From CAYZBM01 sp964476705 (GTDB lineage Bacteria > Pseudomonadota > Alphaproteobacteria > Rickettsiales > UBA6187), in contig CAYZBM010000049.1 in NCBI GenBank assembly GCA_964476705.1, positions 1 through 16,036 of the forward strand: a stretch of DNA of 16,036 nucleotides, in the 5' to 3' direction. Both the position numbers and the translations under genes were made by a program. The notes under the pieces were generated by a model that was not told where the DNA came from, did no database searches, and was given only the letters and a program-made list of their open reading frames with translations. This document shows positions 9,641-16,036 of the stretch, in pieces (the stretch's first letter is position 1; every line of letters starts with the position of its first letter).

Positions 9641-9646
9641 AAAGAA
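9641..9646 (+). promoter_or_regulatory. Weak ribosome binding site of fourth VirB6 gene
   Basis: AAAGAA lies 9 bases before the ATG at 9656. An ATG at 9638 just upstream is followed by a stop after four codons and cannot be the start; the 9656 start gives a proper lipoprotein signal peptide. Confidence 0.35.
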
Positions 9647-9655
9647 ATTTAAATT

Positions 9656-12601
9656 ATGTTAAATTATATTTTAAAATTATTAAATATTTTTACAAAACCG
9701 CGTATCATAATTCGTGGGTTATTTACTGTATTTTCTATATTACTTCTAACTGGATGTCCCGCTATGGGACCAGATTGTGTTCTTGCTGATGATTGGGGTG
9801 ATGAGCATAATGTTTCAATTTTAGTTAATTCTAGAGATAAATTAACTGATTCAGGAATGTTATTGTTAGGTGGTGAGCCGCTTTATATGAAAACTGGTGG
9901 AGATATAGATTTGTGCCCGCAAAATCTAACTCTTGATGAAAGTACTATTCCAGCCATTATACCCAGAACTAGAACCTGGCAAAATACTGGATTTTCTGTA
10001 AGAAAAAATGAGTATTTTTCTATACATGTTCTTGGTGTAAATGAAGAATCAACTCCAGGTTCGTCTTCTTATGTAGATAGAAGAGGTTCTATGATTAGAG
10101 GAGGAAAAGGACTTTATGCCTTAATTATGGACCCTGGAAAAACTCCAGGAGAGGTTGAAAATAGTCAGTGGTTTTGGAAAGATCCAACAGTTGGTAAAGA
10201 TCCAGAATTTTTTGAATTATATGAAAATGATCCAAGTAATGGTAAAGGAGAAGGTACAGGTCTTGGTGGATTTTCAGGAGTTGCTCCTAAAGATGGTGTG
10301 GTTTGGTTACGATATGCGCGTACGGCTAGAAAAGATGATGGTAGTAGAAATTTAAGTAATAGTGGTGATTGGGGTAGTAGATGGAGTCCATGGCGCGGGA
10401 AATTTGCTTGGGCAGAATATACTTGCGCTGCAACATGTAATCCTGGAATGTTTCTTCCTGCTTGTTGGACCACAGTTCTTTTAGCACCGGCTTGTATAGC
10501 TGGTTGGATGGGTTATTGTGGTTCTAGTAAGCTGTTACCCAACATGGAAAATTGTATATGGCCAGACAAGGATGATGATTATTGGCCTGGTGGTGGAGAA
10601 CATTGGGTAGATGAAAATTATTCTGGAAATGCAAATGGTTATGAGGTTAGGCTTACAACTTCTTGTCCGGGAACTAAAGGTAAATATTTAGAAGCTTTAA
10701 TCTTGCAAGATGGAGACGTTACTAGCACCCAAGTTCCAGTGTTTACTCCAGCTGGTTGTGATCCATCAGATGGAGCTTGTAATGTTGTAGTTGATAAAAA
10801 TGGTAGGCCAATGACTAAGCCACTATATAATTTAGTGCCTGGAAAAAATATTTCTACTATTGATATGAATCCAGAGCATAATGTTTTGGTTAATAGTTTG
10901 GGTGAGTTTAATGACTCAGTTCCAAGAAATGGTCAATTATGGTTTAGGATAAAAGATAGTATAGTTAAGCCCTCTGATTTGCTTGCAAATCCTGCTGGTT
11001 GTAATATTTCTGGTAATGCAGCTTATTCGTTGCCGGCAAATGATCCAACAGATTGTGTGCAAAAAGTTGATTCGGTAGCAAATCCTGATCAGAAAGCTTG
11101 CTATCAAGATTATATAACTGTTAATGGAGTAAGATCTCGTAATGCAGATATATGCAATCAAGATATTTTAACTAAAGTAACAACTCAACTTAGCAAACCT
11201 ACAAACCTTAATGCTACTTACATAGAAGGATGTGGTTTTAAAAATGCCAGTTGTAAACCACCAAAAGGTTTTACCGGTTATGATGATAATTTAGGATCAT
11301 ATTTAATAAAAGTTAGGACAACTAAGGTTTCAAGGGGATTTTCTTCGGCTTTAAACTCAATAATACAGCCAGTTAAAGCAATTATTTTTGGAGAATGTCG
11401 GAATAATACTAGTTTAAAACAAGAAGATTGTAATAGCCAAACACCTGGTGCATGGAAAATTGGTGTTGTACAAACAATGTATACAAAATTAATTGGTAAT
11501 AGTGCAACTGGGGGTACCGTATTTTCAGATGCGGTGCGGGCTTCTATGTTGCTATATGTAATTTTATACTCCATGCGTTTTATGTTGGGGATGGTTGAAG
11601 ATGCTCAAAGAGAATTTATAATAAAAATACTACAAATTGCTATATTGCAACAAATGTTAGCGCCAAGTAGTTGGGAGTTTTTTAATAATAATTTATTTAG
11701 CATTTTTATAAATGGTACTAATGAACTTATAGCGGCTATCGCTGGGCAATTTATGGGCTTTGGAGCTGAAAGTTTGGTCGATCCAATAACTGGAAAAGTA
11801 ATTACAGATACTGTTGGAGCTCCTGTAGTACCAAATAATATTAATCCTTTTGCTTTTGTAGATATAACTATTAGTAGATTCTTTTCTCATGAAACTTGGA
11901 TAAAAATAGCTGGTTTATTATTTGGTTCAATTTTAGGACCTGTATATATATTGGTTATAATATTTGGCATGGGCTATTATATAATGGCAGTTTTAACTGC
12001 TTTAATATTATATTTGTTATGTATTATTGGTATGGGATTGCAAATAATGGTTGCTCCTATTTTTATTTCTTTCCTTTTATTTAAACGGACTAAAGTTTTA
12101 TTTGATAAGTGGATCAACTATTTGCTGGCTTATTTAGCACAACCAGTATTTGTTTTTACCGCTCTTTCTATATTTAATGTATTTATTTACTCGGCAATTT
12201 ATAATTTGCTACATTATGATGTTTGTTGGCAATGTATTTTGCAATATGAAGCTGATTGGTATTTATTTAGCTTTACTCTTTGTTTTTTTAAATTTTATTT
12301 ACCATCTGGTGGTTATAATTTAGGTTCATTACCGATACAATTTTTTGTAATTATAATATTTGTTATTTTAACTTCCGCTATGTATGCCTTTAATTCTTGG
12401 ATGGCAAAACTTGCTACAGATATTACTCTTGGTGCTTCAGCTGCTAATCTTGCGGCTCTTGCATCGTCTACTCTAGCTAAGGCTGCCGGTAGTATTGCTA
12501 AGAAAGGTAAGGCTGTTGCAAACCTAGGAGCAAGTGGTGCTGCAGCTGCTTATTCTGCAGCAAAATCTAAAGATAAAGATGGAGATAAGGATAAAAAATA
12601 G
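9656..12601 (+). CDS. virB6: VirB6/TrbL-family lipoprotein-type type IV secretion membrane protein, fourth paralog
   Basis: T4SS inner-membrane component of 981 residues; by order the likely rvhB6d counterpart. The signal peptide ends in lipobox LTGC (Cys34), followed by C-V-L-A-D-D-W-G (41-48). The exported region (about 50-556) is the longest of the lipoprotein-type copies. It holds a beta-rich stretch (TWQNTGFSV, KGLYALIMD, 107-220), a cysteine-rich insert (257-300), and a second beta-rich stretch (CPGTKGKYLEALI at 337-349, GQLWFRIKD at 426-434, GSYLIKV at 547-553). The VirB6 block starts with NSIIQPVKAIIFG (567-579). Membrane segments lie near 627-645, 653-668, 752-775, 777-808, 820-848 and 893-912. 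Motifs are APSSWEFF (669-676), FINGTNELI (684-692), APIFISF (800-806) and CWQC (857-860). The tail (920-981) is Ala-rich then KDKDGDKDKK. Gaps are 60 bp upstream and 41 bp downstream. Confidence 0.92.
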   Translation: MLNYILKLLNIFTKPRIIIRGLFTVFSILLLTGCPAMGPDCVLADDWGDEHNVSILVNSRDKLTDSGMLLLGGEPLYMKTGGDIDLCPQNLTLDESTIPAIIPRTRTWQNTGFSVRKNEYFSIHVLGVNEESTPGSSSYVDRRGSMIRGGKGLYALIMDPGKTPGEVENSQWFWKDPTVGKDPEFFELYENDPSNGKGEGTGLGGFSGVAPKDGVVWLRYARTARKDDGSRNLSNSGDWGSRWSPWRGKFAWAEYTCAATCNPGMFLPACWTTVLLAPACIAGWMGYCGSSKLLPNMENCIWPDKDDDYWPGGGEHWVDENYSGNANGYEVRLTTSCPGTKGKYLEALILQDGDVTSTQVPVFTPAGCDPSDGACNVVVDKNGRPMTKPLYNLVPGKNISTIDMNPEHNVLVNSLGEFNDSVPRNGQLWFRIKDSIVKPSDLLANPAGCNISGNAAYSLPANDPTDCVQKVDSVANPDQKACYQDYITVNGVRSRNADICNQDILTKVTTQLSKPTNLNATYIEGCGFKNASCKPPKGFTGYDDNLGSYLIKVRTTKVSRGFSSALNSIIQPVKAIIFGECRNNTSLKQEDCNSQTPGAWKIGVVQTMYTKLIGNSATGGTVFSDAVRASMLLYVILYSMRFMLGMVEDAQREFIIKILQIAILQQMLAPSSWEFFNNNLFSIFINGTNELIAAIAGQFMGFGAESLVDPITGKVITDTVGAPVVPNNINPFAFVDITISRFFSHETWIKIAGLLFGSILGPVYILVIIFGMGYYIMAVLTALILYLLCIIGMGLQIMVAPIFISFLLFKRTKVLFDKWINYLLAYLAQPVFVFTALSIFNVFIYSAIYNLLHYDVCWQCILQYEADWYLFSFTLCFFKFYLPSGGYNLGSLPIQFFVIIIFVILTSAMYAFNSWMAKLATDITLGASAANLAALASSTLAKAAGSIAKKGKAVANLGASGAAAAYSAAKSKDKDGDKDKK
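9971..10423 (+). other. Candidate PA-IL-like beta-sandwich region, copy 1, in fourth VirB6 paralog
   Basis: Residues about 106-256 of gene 4 contain RTWQNTGFSV, then GKGLYALIMD, an EFFELYEND stretch and DGVVWLRYAR. The order matches the first beta-rich region of gene 3 (WQATG, LYAFVGD, FAELYD, LYFRIRD), including the F-x-ELY motif before the last strands. The lectin-like reading is inference from pattern. Confidence 0.35.
10664..11323 (+). other. Candidate PA-IL-like beta-sandwich region, copy 2, in fourth VirB6 paralog
   Basis: Residues about 337-556 of gene 4 contain CPGTKGKYLEALI, GQLWFRIKDS and, after a 100-residue cysteine-containing insertion (about 435-537), DDNLGSYLIKVRT. The strands match copy 2 of gene 3 (CKGTKGQLMQASI, GKLWLRILDD, KYYVNIVTT). 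The long insertion between the last two strands is peculiar to gene 4. Confidence 0.35.
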
Positions 12602-12629
12602 ATTAATAAAATGAGAGCTAGTTAAAAAT

Positions 12630-12634
12630 AAGGT
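12630..12634 (+). promoter_or_regulatory. Ribosome binding site of fifth VirB6 gene
   Basis: AAGGT lies 8 bases before the ATG at 12643. This supports that ATG over the in-frame ATG 11 codons later (residue 12), although either would leave the lipobox intact. Confidence 0.45.
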
Positions 12635-12642
12635 AAAATAAT

Positions 12643-15600
12643 ATGGGCAATAATATTTATAAAATTCTAAGGGCTATGTTAGCTAGATTGGCTAGTTGTA
12701 ACCTTCTATGCCGTATTTTTCAAATACTCATATTGTGTCTTATTCTAGCTTCTTGTGACAGTAAAGATTGTGTGGAAGCTGATGATTGGGGATATCCTAA
12801 AATTCTGGTTACGGCTTCATATGATAAGGATAGTATAAAAGGGGATGGTCTAACAGGTCCACAGAAAGTTCACGCTATAGATAGCGGGCAAATAATTATT
12901 GATGCTCATAAAATACCTATAGTTATGACTATGAGTTCAGATAATCAGTGGACTTCATGGTTTGGTAATAATGGCGATATGCTAATGCCTGATGGTACTG
13001 TTATATCTCCAGATTGGGATCCATTAAGTATGGTTCCTGACAAAGAATGTCAATATAAGGTTAATAGTTCGCGTACAGGTTATGCTAGGGATACAGTTAA
13101 TAATTATGATATCGAAGTTCATGATGCAAGACAAAGAAACAATAATGATCCGCGGCCAGAGATTTCTAAAGCTAGAAGATATATAGGTGAAACACAAGGT
13201 ACCTCTAATCAGCTTGATTGTCCGGCGCCAGGAGTAGTATTTAAAAATCCTGATAAATATGCTGATTGTAGGGTTCCTTGTTATATGCGTGATGGTATGG
13301 GACTATATGTTGGTTTGGCTAATATGAATGGTGGCGAAGACGATATAGTTATAACTCGACATATCCCAGATGCTAAATTTCCAGAAGTTCCTTATTCTAT
13401 AAATAAAACTAAGGCACAAAATTTAGGTTCTCCTGTAGTAGGAGCTGATGGTAAGTTAGTAATTAATAGTAAGGGTGATATAGCTTATGGTCAAGCTAAA
13501 GACGGTTATTTAATTAGAGGGATACCAGCTGATGAAATTCCTGGGGCGCAAACTAATGACCGGGTCTATTTTAAAATATTAGATTATTTTTATCCTGACA
13601 ACCATGGTTATTATAAGGTAAATATTAAAGAGGGAACTAGAAGTCCAAATCCAGGGCCTATTGAATCAATTATAACCTATCTAACTACTCCAGCAATTTC
13701 AGCAATGCATACCATCTGGGAAGGTTTAACACAACAAGCGGAATTCTTAAATCTAATTAGATCGGCTATGTATCTCTATATAGTATTTTTTTCCTATGCT
13801 TTTATGATGGGAATGCTACAAAAGCCAGCCGTAGATTTTATAATGTCTATGTTAAGAATTGGTGTTGTGGCTCAATTATTTAGTCCAACGAGTTTTGATT
13901 TCTTTTATAGTAATTTCTTTAGTTTTTTCTTTGAGGGAATAAATCAAATTATTGCTTTGGTAGTTACTCCTTTTAATGATTTTGACCCTAATTCACCATG
14001 GTTTTCTTTAGACCAATTACTTAAAAAATTATGGGGAATGGAAACTAATGCCAAATTATGGTCAACTTTATTTTCTAATGCGATAGGTTTTTTCTTTATC
14101 ATTGCTTTTTATTTAGCGCTAATTATTTTCTTAATTGCGGTGGTGCAAGCAGTATTTCTTTATATTGGAACAGTATATGCTATGGCTGTATTGGTAGGAT
14201 TAGGGCCAATATTTATAACTTTAATGTTATTTGGTAAAACTCGAGAATTATTTGATGAATGGGTGGATCAATTTGTAGCTTTTGCTATAGAATTGATAAT
14301 AATGTTTGCCGCACTAGGGATGTTTGCGGCTATAATTGTTCATTTTATGGAAAATTATTTAGGCTATAGAGTTTGTTGGAATACTTGGTTTAGCCTAAGT
14401 TTAGGCGATTTTGATATAATTGATTGGAAGTTTTGGCTGCCAGATATTCGTTATGATGATGATCATTTTGGTCCAATTTGGGGTGATGCTAATAATGATG
14501 GAATAAGGGAGGCTAATGAATTTGTTTTAAGATATTTTGATTTGCCATATTTTGATCCGGTATTTGATAAAACTAAAATACTTTCTTTTGCTACAGAAAA
14601 GAATTTCTTAGAATTACTAGATCCTCTTTTATTTATAGGAATTGTATTTCTAATGAAACAATTTATGACTTATGTACCAACGCTTGCTTCTCACCTTAAA
14701 GGTTCTTCTGCTGGTAAGTCAGCTTCAGCACTGGGCCAGGGTGTTGGAGTTGCAGCTTGGAAAGCTTTAGTTGGAGCTACTGTTGGAACCAAAGGTAGTT
14801 ATAAAGGTAAAGAAGGAGATGCTTGGGGCTGGAATATGGGAGAGAAAACTGATTCTCAGGGTAAGAAGGTTCCCCGGAAGTTCTCACCAGGAAATTTATA
14901 TTATAATACTTTAACTAAAGGTAGAGACGGCGGTTTCTTAGGTAGTTCAATGCGTAGTGTTGCTGGTCTTTATGATATTTACAATAAAGCCGCAGGTAAA
15001 GAATATTTGGCTAAAGACTTAAAGGCTGCAGGAGTTGAGCAAAAACCAGGTTTACTTAGCAGATTTGGTAGCGGCTTAGCTGGTGGAGCAACTAGTCTTT
15101 TCAATTGGGGAAGTAGTTTCTTTGGCAGTAAAAATTCTAAAGCGAACCAAGATGAAGAAGCTAATTCAACAGGATCAGGTGGTTCAGGATTTAGTGGTGG
15201 CGGTTCTGGTGGATTAGGTGGTAGTGGTGGTGCTCCAGAGCCAAGGGCTAACCAGGCTAATAACGTATTTGCAGAGATGAGTACTGGATTATCTGCATTC
15301 AAAAGTAGAGAGGAGAGAATTAAAGATAATCTAGCTCTAATGACTAGACAATATGGTGATGCCCTTATTGGAGAACTTCAAAGAAGAGGTGGTAATGTAG
15401 ATTTTTCTGATCCTAATGCGGTTGCTAATGCGATTGCTCAAATGCAAGCACAGCCCATTCCAGATGCTACACAGCCTGCAGGTTCTGGTATTGGTTTAGG
15501 TACTAGGTCTCCTCTTTCTGCAACGCCACAAGGTACCGCTGGAACTCCGGGAATATTAGGAACTCCGGCAATTCCAGGATCCTCTGGAAATACTCCAGCT

Positions 15601-15879
15601 TCAGTAGGAAATACTGGACCTACAAATACATCTGTAAATCCTTTGGCAACTGCAGCAAATCCTGTTGGATTAGACCCTTTTGCTACGACCCAGAATGCTC
15701 AAACTCCTCAAATTTATAAAGGCTTTGAATCATTAGGTCCGATAACCGAAATGCAAAAAAGAGTTTATGAGGCGCATGAATTTAACCGTGTGCTTGCAGC
15801 AGCTAAGGCTGATGCTGAGCAATTTAGAGCTACAAGAAGTAATACTACGGATAATAGTCGTTTTATTAATATGCAATAA
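12643..15879 (+). CDS. virB6: VirB6/TrbL-family lipoprotein-type type IV secretion membrane protein, fifth paralog, long low-complexity tail
   Basis: T4SS inner-membrane component of 1078 residues; by order and long tail the likely rvhB6e counterpart. Lipobox LASC (Cys38) is followed by C-V-E-A-D-D-W-G (43-50). The exported region (50-335) ends in a clear strand pair (RVYFKILDY, GYYKVNI). Membrane segments lie near 371-390, 396-412, 418-440, 478-499, 501-529, 541-567 and 657-676. Motifs are SPTSFDFF (414-421), GPIFITL (521-527) and VCWN (577-580), where only the first cysteine of the pair found in genes 3 and 4 remains. The loop 580-655 is acidic and holds an EF-hand-like sequence (615-626). 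The roughly 390-residue tail has a Gly/Ser linker (843-862), a helical stretch (883-935), a Pro/Thr/Gly-rich stretch (937-1022) and a final helix. It is the last gene of the cluster in this window. Confidence 0.92.
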   Translation: MGNNIYKILRAMLARLASCNLLCRIFQILILCLILASCDSKDCVEADDWGYPKILVTASYDKDSIKGDGLTGPQKVHAIDSGQIIIDAHKIPIVMTMSSDNQWTSWFGNNGDMLMPDGTVISPDWDPLSMVPDKECQYKVNSSRTGYARDTVNNYDIEVHDARQRNNNDPRPEISKARRYIGETQGTSNQLDCPAPGVVFKNPDKYADCRVPCYMRDGMGLYVGLANMNGGEDDIVITRHIPDAKFPEVPYSINKTKAQNLGSPVVGADGKLVINSKGDIAYGQAKDGYLIRGIPADEIPGAQTNDRVYFKILDYFYPDNHGYYKVNIKEGTRSPNPGPIESIITYLTTPAISAMHTIWEGLTQQAEFLNLIRSAMYLYIVFFSYAFMMGMLQKPAVDFIMSMLRIGVVAQLFSPTSFDFFYSNFFSFFFEGINQIIALVVTPFNDFDPNSPWFSLDQLLKKLWGMETNAKLWSTLFSNAIGFFFIIAFYLALIIFLIAVVQAVFLYIGTVYAMAVLVGLGPIFITLMLFGKTRELFDEWVDQFVAFAIELIIMFAALGMFAAIIVHFMENYLGYRVCWNTWFSLSLGDFDIIDWKFWLPDIRYDDDHFGPIWGDANNDGIREANEFVLRYFDLPYFDPVFDKTKILSFATEKNFLELLDPLLFIGIVFLMKQFMTYVPTLASHLKGSSAGKSASALGQGVGVAAWKALVGATVGTKGSYKGKEGDAWGWNMGEKTDSQGKKVPRKFSPGNLYYNTLTKGRDGGFLGSSMRSVAGLYDIYNKAAGKEYLAKDLKAAGVEQKPGLLSRFGSGLAGGATSLFNWGSSFFGSKNSKANQDEEANSTGSGGSGFSGGGSGGLGGSGGAPEPRANQANNVFAEMSTGLSAFKSREERIKDNLALMTRQYGDALIGELQRRGGNVDFSDPNAVANAIAQMQAQPIPDATQPAGSGIGLGTRSPLSATPQGTAGTPGILGTPAIPGSSGNTPASVGNTGPTNTSVNPLATAANPVGLDPFATTQNAQTPQIYKGFESLGPITEMQKRVYEAHEFNRVLAAAKADAEQFRATRSNTTDNSRFINMQ
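13285..13626 (+). other. Candidate PA-IL-like beta-sandwich region in fifth VirB6 paralog
   Basis: Residues about 215-328 of gene 5 read GMGLYVGLAN, then DRVYFKILDYFYPDN and HGYYKVNI. Of all copies in the window this has the closest resemblance to the end of LecA-type domains, where a conserved D...N-x-G-x-(Y/F)-x-V-x-I strand carries acidic and Asn calcium ligands. Only one copy is evident here. Confidence 0.45.
14485..14520 (+). other. EF-hand-like calcium-binding loop in fifth VirB6 paralog
   Basis: Residues 615-626 of gene 5 read DANNDGIREANE, followed by Phe. Asp at 1, Asn at 3, Asp at 5, Gly at 6 and Glu at 12 fit the EF-hand loop; position 8 is Arg instead of the usual hydrophobic residue. 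It lies in the acidic loop between two membrane segments. A single loop could bind calcium weakly or be structural. Confidence 0.5.
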
Positions 15880-15880
15880 T

Positions 15881-15943
15881 GTAGTAGATCAAGCAATGAT
15901 TTTCCACTTTAATTACTTACATAAATTATTGCTATGATGCTAC
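15881..15943 (+). terminator. Imperfect inverted repeat after last VirB6 gene, possible terminator
   Basis: Arms 15881-15902 and 15923-15943 pair as GTAG, an internal loop, ATCA, a bulge, and an 11-bp stem (AGCAATGATTT with AAATTATTGCT, one G-U pair), around a 20-base loop. It begins one base after the stop codon of gene 5. No T-run follows the second arm, so it is not a classic intrinsic terminator; it may act in 3'-end stability. Confidence 0.4.
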
Positions 15944-16004
15944 ATATCCTAAGATTTATTCCGGGATCTATAAAAAAATTTAGGTATAGTAGATTAAGAA
16001 AGAA

Positions 16005-16033
16005 TTGACAGTAAAATACATATATAATAAATT
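16005..16033 (+). promoter_or_regulatory. Possible sigma-70 promoter at right edge
   Basis: A perfect TTGACA (16005-16010) is followed after 17 bases by TAAATT (16028-16033), matching TATAAT at four of six positions. A perfect TATAAT also occurs at 16023-16028, but only 12 bases after the -35. It would serve a plus-strand gene beyond the window. In such AT-rich DNA the -10 has little weight; the -35 is the informative part. Confidence 0.35.
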
Positions 16034-16036
16034 CTT

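Noticed and set aside
9638..9652. Short ATG frame just upstream of gene 4 as a possible leader peptide
   Set aside because: Only four codons, with no stem-loops or attenuator-like structure around it.
10165..10473. 102-residue minus-strand open frame inside gene 4
   Set aside because: Fully nested in a well-supported gene, with no recognisable domain or start signal.
14979..15302. 107-residue proline-rich open frame on the minus strand
   Set aside because: The prolines are the reverse complement of Gly codons (GGT/GGA) in the Gly/Ser linker of gene 5; a shadow.
15948..15984. Second weak inverted repeat (CCTAA.ATTT with AAATTTAGG)
   Set aside because: Nine pairs with a bulge and an 18-base loop, mostly A-T; not distinguishable from chance.

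Overview
ORGANISM. The window is AT-rich and gene-dense. It holds one cluster of five consecutive same-strand genes, all encoding very large polytopic membrane proteins of the VirB6/TrbL type. Tandem arrays of extended VirB6 paralogs are a hallmark of the Rickettsiales type IV secretion system (the rvh/P-T4SS). Rickettsiaceae carry five (rvhB6a to rvhB6e, downstream of rvhB3 and rvhB4a), while Anaplasmataceae usually carry four. Five copies, low GC and the architecture therefore point to a Rickettsia-like obligate intracellular alphaproteobacterium (Rickettsiaceae, possibly Midichloriaceae). Family assignment is by recognition and could not be searched here. LAYOUT. Gene 1 (window start to 3992) is cut at its 5' end by the window edge. 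Gene 2 (4051-6744), gene 3 (6776-9595), gene 4 (9656-12601) and gene 5 (12643-15879) follow with gaps of only 31 to 60 bp, so they look like one operon. A 157-bp non-coding tail (15880-16036) holds an imperfect inverted repeat that may be a terminator, and a possible promoter for a gene beyond the right edge. No RNA genes, transposons or CRISPR arrays were seen. TWO SUBFAMILIES. Genes 1 and 2 share one architecture. They have a secreted N-terminal region (cleavable signal peptide visible in gene 2), an SPVC motif and a membrane hairpin. A large loop of coiled coil follows, then a cysteine-containing motif (YNYCDF ... WD..DC..AKY.GIGD) and the main membrane block. A basic cytoplasmic tail ends the protein. 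Genes 3, 4 and 5 share another architecture. Each has a lipoprotein signal peptide with a lipobox, then a C-V-x-x-D-D-x-G motif, and a large N-terminal beta-rich region. The VirB6 membrane block follows, with (A/S/G)P-x-S-(W/F)-x-FF and (A/G)PIFIT/S motifs and a basic or low-complexity tail. WORKING TOGETHER. VirB6 proteins form part of the inner-membrane channel platform of the T4SS. The extended Rickettsiales forms add large domains predicted to lie in the periplasm or beyond it. The five proteins probably assemble together, their differing loops supplying different exported modules. MOST INTERESTING. (a) Gene 1 carries an inserted glycine-rich beta domain between two coiled coils, and its sister gene 2 lacks it. 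(b) The N-terminal regions of genes 3 to 5 contain strand patterns that resemble PA-IL-like (LecA-type galactose-binding) beta-sandwich domains, apparently in two tandem copies in genes 3 and 4. If true, this would put lectin-like modules on a secretion channel. (c) Gene 5 has an EF-hand-like calcium loop between membrane segments.
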